From Conus ventricosus (taxonomy: Eukaryota > Mollusca > Gastropoda > Neogastropoda > Conidae): 64,000 nt of DNA. The position numbers and the translations under genes were made by a program. Numbering within the stretch: the stretch's first letter is position 1; each line of letters begins with the position of its first letter. Below the pieces are notes generated by a model. It made no database searches. It saw only the letters and a list, made by a program, of their open reading frames with translations, and was not told the origin of the DNA. Location of the stretch: contig CM031616.1 of NCBI GenBank assembly GCA_018398815.1, forward strand, positions 72,276,099-72,340,098, given 5' to 3'. This document shows, piece by piece, positions 46,675 to 58,599 of this stretch.

Positions 46675-47335
46675 AGTGAGTTTTATTCACGAGATGCAGC
46701 ATACAAACTGAAATGTCCTACGTCAAACTTGTAATCTTTACGACATGCAGTATATGACAAGAAGCAGTTTCACTCTTTGCGTCAAACCAGCTTGACTGGT
46801 AGGATGCTGCATGCAAAATCTTTGACATGTAGAAAATCAGCTTCATATGTGGACCAGCATGTTTGGCACCAAACCAACTTGATTTGTATGAGATACAGTA
46901 TGCGTATTAAAACACCTTAACTTTGAGAGAATGGAATCAACGTCATTGAGGACGAGCACGTTTGGCATCCACTGGCATGACTTTCTGGAAGCAGTATGCA
47001 AAAGGAAATAACCTTGACGTGTATAAAATCAACTTCATTTGTGACAATGTATTTGGCATCAAACCAACTTGATTTATGAGATGTTGTATGCAAAATAATG
47101 TACCTTTACTTGGACAAGCAATATCTATTTCATGTGTGACATGATGGTATAAAACCCCATACTCAAAACATCAAATCAACTTCAAGCACGAGAAATGTCA
47201 TGCATACAAATTAAAACACCCTAACTCTAACATTCATCAATCAAAGTTCATTTGTGACAAGCAGCATGTAATGTAACTTGTGACCTAAACTCGGCTTCAT
47301 CTGTGATATGCAACATACAATAACCCATAACACCC
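46675..47335. repeat. strongly degenerate tandem repeat, period about 110-120 bp
   Basis: Recurring motifs TTTGGCATCAAACCAACTTG, ATGAGATGCAGTATGCAAA and AAATCAACTTCATTTGTGAC return in the same order about every 115 bp with heavy divergence. This looks like an old array, in contrast to the near-identical ones elsewhere. Confidence 0.6.
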
Positions 47336-49958
47336 TAACTCCAAATGAACTCCTTTCTGAAACAAAACTGCAAAAACTAACATCATCAAGCCTGACGCAT
47401 ACAGATGATGCATGAGTAGGTGAGAAGGCTGTTAAGCTGAAGATACAACACCAAAGAAATACATCTTTGTGGATACATTTCTCTTAAAAGACAGACTGAT
47501 ACACAGGGTGTAAGGCGGTAAAAAGACACATCAATTCCTCATGACACATGACTGGGTACATACACTGCCTTCAGCTAATGACATAAAAATCTCACCATCT
47601 ATCGTTAAAAATTCCATTTACTAAATTACTGTACAACGATGCACCAAGGAGAGCTGCTTCTTCTTCAAAGACACACTGATGCAGAAGCCAGATTAACATC
47701 CAAAGACATATATCCACAAATGGTTGAATTTCTTTTCAGATCATTCACAACAACATATATCCACAAATGGTTGAATTTCTTTCCAAATCATTCACTACAG
47801 AGGAATGATTCCAGTCAACAGACATTTCTAGTTGGGTGGGTAACTGTAAAAAGACACATTGAGAAAAAGACCACTTTCCGCATCAAAAACAATAAAGAAA
47901 CCAAACTAGCGGGTTCAGTTCTGGGCAAAGACATGCTAGCTAATAACAGCAGGTGTAACACTTAAAGCAAAAACAGTGGACATCTTCTGAAGGTGATGAG
48001 GCAAAGGGGAGGTGGGGGAGGGGAAGTGGGGGGTTACTTTTCATCTTCCAAATATTTGTAAACCCAGGGAAGGGGAGGAAAGGAGGGGATAGAAAGTTTA
48101 TAACATGGTGTTCTCACCGTCGGTTTGGTATTATTCAAGGACAACACTTATGGCGTTCATTCGGCAATGCGCTGCAAGGACACTAGTGGTAGGTAGCATG
48201 CGGGATGAAAAATGTTACAAGAATGGTAGAAACAATCATTCTACAAGTAACTGACTAAACTTTCCGGCTGATGCTCAAGCAGCGGTCTCAGGATACACTC
48301 TTTGACCTTCCCTAATCAGATGGCCTGAAGGGTAAACCAGTGACAGATGTTTTCATTGGTTGGTTACAAGAGAAAGTGACTAAACAATGCCTCTCTTAAA
48401 TCACTGAATTAGTGTGCTCGGTTCAAAACATGACGTCGCATGATCAGCTGTTCTCAAGCAGTTGAACTTCAATGATACCAACACTCAGATCAAGATAGTG
48501 AAGATGATCATTATACAATCAACACCAGATATGATAATGTGTTGCTGATGTTCCTGAAAACGATGTTGCTGAAGCATTTGATCATGAAGAAAGTGGTCAA
48601 AGTCAACCATTGCAGGCTGTGTATGATTGATGTGAACAATTTTGATGCTATACCATTTTCAAACCCATCAAACAAACAAAATAATGCTGACTATTGAGTA
48701 TATATCGGTGATTTAAAAAAAAAAGGCACACATCTTGAGTTGTGAGGCAATTTCTGTGCTGTGACTACACAATTCTCACAGTTCACTGAAAGAATTGAAG
48801 GGTTTGCGTGGAAGTTCCCATGAATTTAGGAAGAAAACGTCTAGCAAATTCAAGAAACGCACATGCTGGAATTTCCAAGTAACTTAAGTTTAAAAGAAGC
48901 CAGATTTCTTCCGAAGCGCAGCTGTCCACTAGGCTGTGCTTAGGAGGGGGGATAACCTCCATGTTTATTACCACCAGTATCTAGTGCTTCCAGGGGGGAT
49001 AACCTCCATGTTTATTGCCACCAGTATCTAGTGCTTCCATTCTAACAGGTAACCACCCAAACAACTGAACAAGCAACATGAACAGGCACTGGAAAAAACA
49101 AAACGAAATAGTAGAACACAAAATCTGACTGCGCTGCTCCTGCCTATGACCACGCTGTGAACTTTGCGTCTTTCTGTCTCTGTGTAAGCATGTTGGGTGC
49201 TTTGTTTGGCTCTGTCCAAAAGTGGATAGAAGGGGAGGGGGAGTTGGGGGGGGGGGGGTCAACGGGTCCTGGACTCTCCTTTCCCTCCCTTCCTCTTCCT
49301 GCCCTGGTCTTGTTCTGAATAGCCCCCCCAAAAAAATATCAAAATGTCCTAAAAGCATATTCCAGTTCAAACCAAAATTTTAAAAATGTACACAATTTTT
49401 TTTAAAAAAGAAACAAACAAGCATAAGAGAAACATGTCAAAAAGGAATTGTGCTGGACATCGCAAACTATGCGCAGGTTATTGGATTGGCACATGTGACA
49501 TGATGTTTGTGGAATCCTCTACACAACCAAAGTTTCCTGAGCAAACTTATTGGACGGTAACAGTGTGTTTAAATTAACAGCACCTGCTGCACACTTTTTC
49601 CTCACACTGCATTCTGGTGGATCTCTTCCACTTTCAAAGTGTAGGTAGTCTGTAGGGGGATCAGAATCACAGCCTGGCACACAAAACTACTGTGCGGGGC
49701 AGCTACTCTGTCACGGAACTACAACTAGTGGCAGGTGTGGGCCAAAAAGAACTGAAACAAAGACAGTGGCATCAAAGTGGCTTCCAACAGAAGCCATTAT
49801 TCTTTTTCCTGCCAAAGAACTTTCTGGAGTGTGTCACACCTCTGGCAGTAACAGATGCTAGTCATATGGAACCGATTCCATCACTTCCCTCCATTCTAAC
49901 ACAGCCAGCCTGGACTGTGGTTAGGTCACCCTCCAGTTCCTGGGCATCTCTCTGGTCT
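47336..49958. other. unique AT-rich DNA, likely 3' flank or UTR of the Rieske gene
   Basis: Contains a roughly 57-bp duplication at about 47705-47800 (CATATATCCACAAATGGTTG) and a 49-bp one at 48944-49042 (GGGGGATAACCTCCATGTTT). Minus-strand AATAAA motifs occur within CATGTTTATT near 48963 and 49012. The plus frame 47639-47965 includes the duplication and is not supported as a gene. Confidence 0.5.
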
Positions 49959-52900
49959 TCACAGCACTCCTGATCCGGGCAGCTGGTTTGTCTGGCCCTT
50001 GGCGCTCTTCAGGAATTTCAGGGACACCGTTTCTGCAGCTTTCACATACAGCAGTCCGTCTCGTACTTCTGTCTGGTAGGTCGACAGCTGAAACAGTTTT
50101 AAAGCACTAGTATCAATGGTTTCTCCCTTCCTTTCATGTTCAGATGTGTAAAAAGCGTGCATCTGATTGTGTTCATACAGGAGAACCTCTTGTTAACTGC
50201 ATCCAGAAATCCTAGAAAACTGGGTCTTTAAAGGAAGGGTGTGTTGTCACTGGAAGACAAGGAGAAACGGAAAACTACACCCCACACCACCACCACCCAT
50301 CCCCTCATCACCTATTCCCCTCAGCCCACCCACCCCCCAAAAAAAGAGAAAAAATCTAACAAGACCTGGAGTCTTTGCTGTATTTGCCCTGTGAAGATCC
50401 AGTGGCATCCACAAATTATCAATGAGGCACAAAACCTATCACTTCTTTTTTTTTTTTTTTCCTGTACTGAAGTAACGGATCAAAAAAATCCCTGAAGACT
50501 GAAAGAGGCTGGTGAACTGTCAGCAGAATGGGTTTGATCTGTAAAATCATGACAGTGACAGCAGCCCTGTTCAAGCCCCTGTGAACTGTCAGCAGAATGG
50601 GTTTGATCTGTAAAATCATGACAGTGACAGCAGCCCTGTTCAAGCCCCTGTGAACTGTCAGCAGAATGGGTTTGATCTGTAAAATCATGACAGTGACAGC
50701 AGCCCTGTTCAAGCCCCTGTGAACTGTCAGCAGAATGGGTTTGATCTGTAAAATCATGACAGTGACAGCAGCCCTGTTCAAGCCCCTGTGAACTGTCAGC
50801 AGAATGGGTTTGATCTGTAAAATCATGACAGTGACAGCAGCCCTGTTCAAGCCCCTGTGAACTGTCAGCAGAATGGGTTTGATCTGTAAAATCATGACAG
50901 TGACAGCAGCCCTGTTCAAGCCCCTGTGAACTGTCAGCAGAATGGGTTTGATCTGTAAAATCATGACAGTGACAGCAGCCCTGTTCAAGCCCCTGTGAAC
51001 TGTCAGCAGAATGGGTTTGATCTGTAAAATCATGACAGTGACAGCAGCCCTGTTCAAGCCCCTGTGAACTGTCAGCAGAATGGGTTTGATCTGTAAAATC
51101 ATGACAGTGACAGCAGCCCTGTTCAAGCCCTGTGAACTGTCAGCAGAATGGGTTTGATCTGTAAAATCATGACAGTGACAGCAGCCCTGTTCAAGCCCCT
51201 GTGAACTGTCAGCAGAATGGGTTTGATCTGTAAAATCATGACAGTGACAGCAGCCCTGTTCAAGCCCCTGTGAACTGTCAGCAGAATGGGTTTGATCTGT
51301 AAAATCATGACAGTGACAGCAGCCTGTTCAAGCCCCTGTGAACTGTCAGCAGAATGGGTTTGATCTGTAAAATCATGACAGTGACAGCAGCCCTGTTCAA
51401 GCCCCTGTGAACTGTCAGCAGAATGGGTTTGATCTGTAAAATCATGACAGTGACAGCAGCCCTGTTCAAGCCCCTGTGAACTGTCAGCAGAATGGGTTTG
51501 ATCTGTAAAATCATGACAGTGACAGCAGCCCTGTTCAAGCCCCTGTGAACTGTCAGCAGAATGGGTTTGATCTGTAAAATCATGACAGTGACAGCAGCCC
51601 TGTTCAAGCCCCTGTGAACTGTCAGCAGAATGGGTTTGATCTGTAAAATCATGACAGTGACAGCAGCCCTGTTCAAGCCCCTGTGAACTGTCAGCAGAAT
51701 GGGTTTGATCTGTAAAATCATGACAGTGACAGCAGCCCTGTTCAAGCCCCTGTGGTTGTAGCGGTTGGCATTGCAAGCCAGGAAGTTGTGGGTCATGACG
51801 GGGACATTTAGGCAGCCCTGTTCAAGTCCCTGTGGTTTAGCGATTGGCGTTGCCAAGCTGGGAAGGTGTGGGCTCCAGCTCTATCAGAAGCACTGACTTG
51901 TGGAACTTTTTGGCCAGGCGCTTAAAGGATATGTCTCAGAGAGCGCTGCTCCAGTTCCCCCCACCACAAGGCAGCATCTCCAATTCTAAGGGCTGACTGA
52001 CTCCAGATATGACAGGAAAGAAAGTGGGGACTGCCATCCTGTCACGCAGTCACAACCGAATCAAACTCCTGAGCATCATCTTCAACACCCTCAAAGTCAA
52101 AATAAAGTTCACGAAAATACAAAAAACCGTCTTTGCCATCACCTCAAAACTGGTCCCAAATCCACTTGGAATAAAGCAACAACATCAGTTCGCTTCACAT
52201 GCTCTGAGTAAATGAATTCATTCAACAAAAATCTGACATTCTTTCTGATCTAAATCTTTGTACAATGATTGAATACAGCTTTACATATTATGGTACTTCA
52301 AATCACATAAGAAATCATTTTTGCACCCTATAGAAGAAATTACCCTTCTTACTCAAACAAAATAGACTCCCTTTCTTTTAACAGATTCAGATTACTTGAA
52401 TACCAAAACCAGTGCACACAGCTCGTGACACTCTTGGTTTTTTAATTGTGACTCTTGATTTTTTTTCTCTCTTCAAAATGTGTGAATCTACATATATATA
52501 AAACCACCAGTATGTACTTCCATGTGGAGATATCTGGAATACTGGGCTTGAATGTTTCAAATTAGTGACTGCTCTGACGTACAGGACATAGACTAATCAT
52601 AAGTCGTTCAGTGATAATAAGTGTGTCGGCGGCAGCTTATGGCTTATACCTTCAGGCCGGAAATGGACACCCCAGTCTGCAGGTCGAAGCTGAAGAAGTG
52701 GACAGGGCAGGTGACGCTGAAGTTGCTGCCCAGTTCTTCAATGTCCCCCTGGTCGAGGGGACCACCTGAACATGCAGATCACACCGGTCTTTGGGGCAAC
52801 AGCACACCTATCTTTGGGGCAACAGTACCTTTCTGTTGGGTCTAATGAGTCCACAGTGGTGGTCTCAATGTGAAGGAGCCAGGCTAAACAACACAAGGCT

Positions 52901-53153
52901 CGCCATGCATAATGCACACACTCACTCACTGCCTGCACAGCACGTGGAGTTGGTTCCTTTGAGATTAGTGAGGGTAAACCCCAGTGACGGCAAACGCTCG
53001 CACAAACACTCTCTCAGCACTGGGTTCACCCTTTCATCTGTTTTGAAGAATGGAGGAGTGGTGAGATAATCGATAGCAAGGAACAATGAAAACAACACAG
53101 CAAAATGAGCTGCACAGATCACACACACACACACGCACACGCACACACGCACA

Positions 53154-53188
<35 letters not shown>

Positions 53189-54591
53189 GCGCGCACACAC
53201 ACGCACACACACACACACACATACTGAGCTGCACATATCACACACACACATAATGAGCTGCACATATCACACTCGCACATAATGAGCTGCACATATCGCA
53301 CTCGCACATAATGAGCTGCACATATCGCACTCGCACATAATGAGCTGCACATATCGCACTCGCACATAATGAGCTGCACATATCGCACTCGCACATAATG
53401 AGCTGCACATATCACACTCGCACACACACACACTGAGCTGCACATATCACACTTGCACATAATGAGCTGCACATATCGCACTCGCACATAATGAGCTGCA
53501 CATATCACACTCGCACACACACACACTGGGCTGCACATATCACACTCGCACACACACATAATGAGCTGCACATATCACACTCACACATAATGAGCTGCAC
53601 ATATCACACTCACACACACACATAATGAGCTGCACATATCACACTCACACATAATGAGCTGCACATATCACACGCACACACATAATGAGCTGCACATATC
53701 GCACTCGCACACACACATAATGAGCTGCACATATCACACTCACATATGCAGAAGCATGCACATACATGCATGCACACACACACACACGCACACTCACTCA
53801 CTCACACACACACACACACACTCATTCACTCGCACACACACACACCACACACACACCCCATCTCATTCATTCACCTTTAACCCACTCCTGACCACAAACG
53901 AATGGCGATTCTAATTTTTGATCCCCTTTGGAGAGCAAGGCACAAAACAGTCTGCTCACGTGCGTGAGGGCAAATAGCAGAAGTAGCGAAGAACTTGTCC
54001 TCCTTCACACAGAAGAGAGCCAGGTCGTCTCCACTCTCCGTGTACAGTCTGTGACACAAAGGGCAACAACTCCTGTCGGTGAACCAGACACCGCATGTTA
54101 TTTCCTCAGTCTGTGTGTTCCATTTCTCAACCCCCCCCCCCCCCTTTCTCTGCCCACTTCCACCCTCTCTACTCTTCCCTAAAACATCCACCACTGATCT
54201 GTTTGGGGAATGATTATAGGGCTGTAAGTCCTAATGGTGGTCAGTGCAATATGATAATGCACCCAAGAACATGAGTTGGAATGCTTATGCATCCCTAGCA
54301 TTCTTTCATGTTTTGAATGGAATTTGGAAGTTTTCCAATTTCATTATATAATTACAGCATGAAAATTTTTTTTTCTTTAATGAAACTTTACACTTATAGA
54401 AGTTGTACCAAAAAAGGTTCACTTCACTCAGTACCGTTTTCAAAAATATTCTTTGAATAACAGCTCTCTCAATATGTTTCTGATTTTCAATACAATGACC
54501 GCACAGTTTTTAAGCAAGGGCAACCACAGTCTAGCATTAGACAGCCATATGATGACTGCCCAACCTCTTTCTCACTGTCTTTCCTTCATCT

Positions 54592-54631
<40 letters not shown>

Positions 54632-54909
54632 ACTGGCTAGCAAGACACTGTGTCAATTGTTTTATTTAATATTACAGTATTTCACCTTGAACAGGCTTGC
54701 AATTTTATATATATACATCTTACCTCACACGCATGCACGCACGCATGCACACTGGCTGGAAAGACACTATGTCAAATGTTTTACTTAATGTTGCAGTATT
54801 TCATCCAAAGAGGCTTGCAATGTTATACATCTTACCTCCGACATTTACGTTTCTTCAACTCTTCGACTGGGCCCACTTCAAACCATGTCAATGTCTTGTT
54901 CTCATCCAT
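49959..54909 (-). CDS. RFESD: soluble Rieske [2Fe-2S] domain protein, four exons, complete
   Basis: Exons (minus strand): 54909-54836, 54048-53960, 52765-52650 and 50087-49959 (stop TGA 49961-49959). All junctions are AG/GT and all phases match (2, 1, 0), giving an unbroken 135-residue protein. The start ATG has A at -3 and G at +4, with an in-frame TGA 15 nt upstream. It begins MDENKTLTWFEVGPVEELKK. The Rieske cluster is Cys51-Pro-His53 (SAICPHARGPLDQGDIEEL) and Cys74-Pro-Val-His77 (FSVTCPVHFFSFDLQTG), with 20 residues between the two motifs, as I remember for vertebrate RFESD (about 157 residues). The C-terminal strand is YQTEVRDGLLYVKA. No signal peptide or membrane helix is visible, so a soluble ferredoxin-like electron carrier is inferred. 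Val76 replaces the Trp common in CPWH motifs. The last intron holds an 18-copy 69-bp array and a SINE. A possible divergent gene starts near 56.57 kb. Confidence 0.93.
50512..51757. repeat. 69-bp minisatellite, 18 nearly identical copies
   Basis: Unit is GTGAACTGTCAGCAGAATGG, GTTTGATCTGTAAAATCATG, ACAGTGACAGCAGCCCTGTT, CAAGCCCCT. I see only one-base losses (near 51128 and 51325) between copies. At 23 codons per unit it keeps frames open on the minus strand. It lies within the last intron of the Rieske gene and ends exactly where the SINE head begins. Confidence 0.97.
51757..52090 (+). mobile_element. tRNA-derived SINE, diverged copy with duplicated head
   Basis: Aligns with the copy at 8626-8982: GTGGGCTCCAGCTCTATCAG corresponds to GTGGGTTCGATTCCTATCAG, then GTCTCAGAGAGCGCTGCTCC to GTCTCTGAGAGTGTTCCTCA, and AGCATCATCTTCAACACCC to AGCATCATCTTCATCATCC. 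The head is present twice (from about 51753 and 51827), each preceded by GCAGCCCTGTTCAAG, the end of the 69-bp unit. The B box is mutated. Intronic in the Rieske gene, antisense to it. Confidence 0.75.
52091..52649. other. intronic unique AT-rich DNA
   Basis: Part of the last intron of the Rieske gene; no further feature. Confidence 0.6.
53115..53865. repeat. 29-bp minisatellite embedded in (CA)n
   Basis: ATAATGAGCTGCACATATCG then CACTCGCAC repeats between CA tracts, some 15 times, with (CA)n blocks at about 53120-53220 and 53770-53860. Lies in the second intron of the Rieske gene. Confidence 0.93.
54592..54632. repeat. (CA)n microsatellite
   Basis: About 20 CA steps in the first intron of the Rieske gene. 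CACTGGCTAGCAAGACACT after it recurs as CACTGGCTGGAAAGACACT at about 54750, followed by similar sequence, a roughly 120-bp degenerate duplication. Confidence 0.85.
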
Positions 54910-55566
54910 CCTTGCTCCCTGCTGTCACTGCTGGTTTTGAGTGACAATAATCCTCAGTGGTGCCTTGCTCCTGCATGCATATACCATCACTGAGGACAAT
55001 TTATCAATGATTTTATCATGACGTTAACTTGATGCTGTCTAATCTTGACAAAACCTGGTTGTCGTTGGTTTGAACACTGATTTTTGTGTGTGTGAAGTGT
55101 CTTAAAATACTAATGAACAAAATCTTGTGCAAACAAAACCTGACAACGATGACAGTAAAGAAAATGAAATCCCTTCCCTGAGTGGATGCTAGAAGGACTG
55201 AGACAAATACAAGCGTGAACAGTGCATCATAAGATATGTACTGTGATATTTATGCATGTGATGAAAGAGGAGGAAAGGGAGCTAGGTCCAAGAGAGGGAT
55301 AAGCAAGTACATATACCCTGAAGTGTGTGCGTGTACATGCAGTATGAATCAAAGCTAAATTAATATTTTAAAAAAAGGTGGAGGGGCAAGGGAGAGGAAG
55401 GGAGATGAAGAGGATAAAGGAAGAGGGACAGAGGAAGGGATAGTGTGCATTCAGACATGCACATGCAGACTGAAAATGAACATGAAAAATAATAATTTTT
55501 AACCTTAAAGTAAACAAACCTAAAAAACCTCTCTTTCCACATACTTGGTGTTGAGATGTTGCTCGC

Positions 55567-55616
<50 letters not shown>

Positions 55617-56567
55617 ACTCAAATTTACAATCATCTAAACCCATCCTGTGTTTGAGGTGGCTGAGTTTCATTTAGTTTCATGGCCATAAAATCAAAAGTG
55701 CTGATTGTGGTCAAGCATAACAAAGAAAAAGATTAAGAAAAGATAAGAAATCAATAAACACATAATTGAAATAAATAAATAAAACAAAAAATAACAAATT
55801 GATACAAGACACACAAAAATCTGAAAGAAAAATATGTCAATGATGGATTACTTCTCTGTTTAATTATGTAACAGTACTTCAACAATACAAGTATTAAAGG
55901 GGCAAAAAACATTTTCTTTTGACTGTCATGCACTGTAATGTCATGGGTAGAATACAAAAGTCTGTAAACAAAATAATCATCTTTCAATACCAAGAAGACG
56001 CACTGCGTTTCATCCATTTTTTACGCATTTGTTCATGTCACTATCATAAATTCACTAAATTGTAATTTGAATTTGATTAACAAACCAATGTGCGCATACG
56101 CAACTAACCAATTTAGAATACTAAACAATACATGGATGGGGATTCAAGAAAGGCCGCGAGGCCTAGGCTACGTATATCAGCCTGTCCCCTTACTACTACC
56201 ACTATTACTACTACTACTAAGTATCTGTTCGGCTGCAATCAGCGCTTTCTTTTCTTTTTCTTATTTCAGTGCCCTTCGTCGTGATCTGATATGTGCTGAA
56301 ACGTTACCTGAAAAGTGATTCCAGCCACACGCTTAGGTGACAGTTTTTCAATTCAGAACTTAGAATCCAAAAAAACATTAAAAGATTATGTAAAACGCGG
56401 CTAGCCGATAGGTAAGCGCCATTTGTAAACAGTTGATAAAGGGAAACCATTCCACCGACCCAATCATATTTTTGTTTGGAGAGTTGCCTTTCGTTTGTTG
56501 TTCTCCGCATGTGGAGGGGGTTAAAGGGAAAGGGCAAGAAACATCACCAACCAAACGATTCATCTCA
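54910..56567. other. intergenic or 5' region between the Rieske gene and a plus-strand gene
   Basis: Contains (CA)n at 55572-55612 and AT-rich DNA. The right end (56150-56560) is less AT-rich with some CpG. It may hold untranslated exons and a shared promoter; I cannot place a TATA box or initiator with confidence. Confidence 0.45.
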
Positions 56568-56715
56568 ATGCAAACACGGCCGAGACTCCTTGAGAATGGG
56601 GCAGACTCATACGGGGCCTTTCCAATGGCAGACACAAATAACCAAACACACGTCAACGGAGATAAGACTTTAAAACTTGCAGGACTCCCAGTTTTTGCTG
56701 TAAATGTGGGCCATG
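56568..56715 (+). CDS. probable first coding exon of an unrecognised plus-strand gene
   Basis: An open frame with two candidate ATGs (56568 and 56625) ends in GGGCCATG|GTAAGTGTG at 56715, a near-perfect donor. From the second ATG it encodes MADTNNQTHVNGDKTLKLAG then LPVFAVNVGH; from the first it adds MQTRPRLLENGADSYGAFP. Composition is protein-like and free of repeats. The exon exits with 1 nt, which fits the 2-nt entry of the exon candidate at 59210. It faces away from the Rieske gene, whose ATG is 1.66 kb to the left. I do not recognise the product. Confidence 0.5.
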
Positions 56716-56799
56716 GTAAGTGTGCATCAGTGAAACGATGTAAGTGTGTGAAGGGGACAGTCCATAGATGTAGACCGTGTATATGCGTTGGTATACATG

Positions 56800-57041
56800 C
56801 GTGTGTGTGTGTGTGTGCTGTTGTTGTTGTCACTGATACACATATACTATGTCATTTTGTCATCTGAAAATACTTATCATTCAACACGGCGCGCGTGTGT
56901 GTGTGTGTCTGTGTGTGTGCGTGTGTGTGTGTGAGCGAGCGCATGCGCATGCATGCGTGCGTCTGTGTGTGTGTGCGCGCGCGCGCGTGCGTGCGTGCGT
57001 ACGTGCATGCATGCGTGCGTGCATGCATGCGTGCGTGCGTG
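56800..57041. repeat. alternating purine-pyrimidine GT/GC/GCAT block
   Basis: GTGTGTGT, GCGCGCGCGCGTGCGTGC and GCATGCATGC motifs run nearly unbroken from 56888 to 57041. Immediately downstream of the first exon of the plus-strand gene, hence intronic if that model is right. Confidence 0.85.
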
Positions 57042-57364
57042 TTGTCTCAGATCCAGACTCAGACTCGGACTTTAATTGTCACGATAACACAGACATAGCA
57101 TGGTAATAATAATCATAACATGAGAGAAATCATCAATGGATGGACCTTTGTCCATCTGGGCTCATACAGTCAGCCTCAATCGTTTCATATTCATGTGATC
57201 ATGAACATCATCATTGCCCCGGCATTTCACTAGGGCATAGTTTATGCAGGTCTGGGCCTGGCACATCTTTTGATTGCTGTTCTGTTAGCCTCAGTCTCAG
57301 AACTTTTGTATCTGAAGCAGCTGTGTAGAAGATGGGGTATTTTCTGTCTTCTTGTGTACTGTTC

Positions 57365-57475
<111 letters not shown>

Positions 57476-57679
57476 TCCCCCTCCTCTCTCTCTCACTCTC
57501 TGAGTGTGCGCGCACGGAGGGCAAAGGGGTGTATGTGTTTTGGATTTGTTCTTCTACTCCCACCCCCCACCCCACCGCACCCCACCCCCATGTCCCGTAA
57601 CTAGCTGACAGAGAGTTGAGGGGGAGGGGAGAGAGGGGGGAGGGGACGATCTTCTCTCTTCACGTAATACCCTGTGAAG

Positions 57680-58065
57680 GCCTATCATCTATCACCTATC
57701 ACCTGTCACCTATCCTGTCTCCTATCCTGGAGTCTTGAAGCCACAGAAGACTTCGCAACCAGCCTCGTCCACTCCTCCCGGTTCTCAGACGCTCTTAGAC
57801 AGTTGCTGAGTGTGAGGCCAGTCCATGCACTGATGTGGTCCTCCCATCTCTTTCTCTGTCTTCCTCTCCTTCTGCCTCCTGGCTCTGTTCCTTGTAGAGT
57901 GCTTTGGGCAAGTCCCTATTGATCTTGATACATGACCATCTCATTGTCCTTCTTGTCACCGTGGACAACAGGTCTTCGTATGGTCCAATGGCTTGCCTTA
58001 CTCTCGTCCAGGTTGGCAGTGCGGTCTTTGCATGAGATGCCAAGGATCTTGCGGAAGCATCTCAT
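57680..58065 (-). mobile_element. 5'-truncated, decayed LINE (non-LTR retrotransposon) 3' end
   Basis: The minus strand encodes the C-terminal tail of a LINE reverse-transcriptase polyprotein: MRCFRKILGISCKDR, then (one frame over) VRQAIGPYEDLLSTVTRRTM, then (frame shifted again) TLQGTEPGGRRRGRQRKRWE, DHISAWTGLTLSNCLRASEN and REEWTRLVAKSSVASRLQDR. The RRRGRQRKRWED-WTGL block is typical of the C-terminus of many animal LINE ORF2 proteins (family knowledge). At least two frameshifts show it is dead. After a terminal TGA the element ends in a GATAGGT-type simple repeat (57680-57715 on the plus strand). The endonuclease and RT core are absent. The clade is not assigned. Confidence 0.85.
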
Positions 58066-58074
58066 CTCTAATAT

Positions 58075-58545
58075 CATTCGGCGCATTACAAGACTTTACC
58101 GTGATGGTTCCTCGCATGACCAGACTGTTCTGTGATTATATCATTCGGCGCATGACCAGACTTTAGCGTGATGGTTCCTCGCATGACCAGACTTTACCGT
58201 GATGACATCATTCCTCGCATGACCAGACTTAACCGTGATGACATCATTCTTCTCATTACCAGACTTTACCGTGATGACATCATTCTTCTCATTACCAGAC
58301 TTTACCGTGATGACATCATTCTTCTCATTACCAGGACTTTACCGTGATGACATCATTCTTCTCATTACCAGACTTTACCGTGATGATATCATTTTTCTCA
58401 TTACAGGACTTTACCGTGATGACATCATTCCTCGCATGACCAGACTTTACCGTGATGACATCATTCTTCTCATTACCAGACTTTACCCTGATGATATCAT
58501 TCTTCTCATTACAGGACTTTACCGTGATGATATCAACTGCTTGTC
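58075..58545. repeat. 36-bp minisatellite, about 13 copies
   Basis: Unit is GACTTTACCGTGATGACATC then ATTCTTCTCATTACCA, with a CCTCGCATGACCA variant. It abuts the LINE fragment on its 5' side. Confidence 0.94.
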
Positions 58546-58599
58546 GGTGCACGTGACTGGCTGATACACCACCAACAGTCACGGGCTGGTCCGCCGCTA

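Noticed and set aside
50512..51757. Regular repeats as a possible CRISPR array
   Set aside because: Units are contiguous 69-bp copies without unique spacers, there is no cas gene, and the context is an animal intron.
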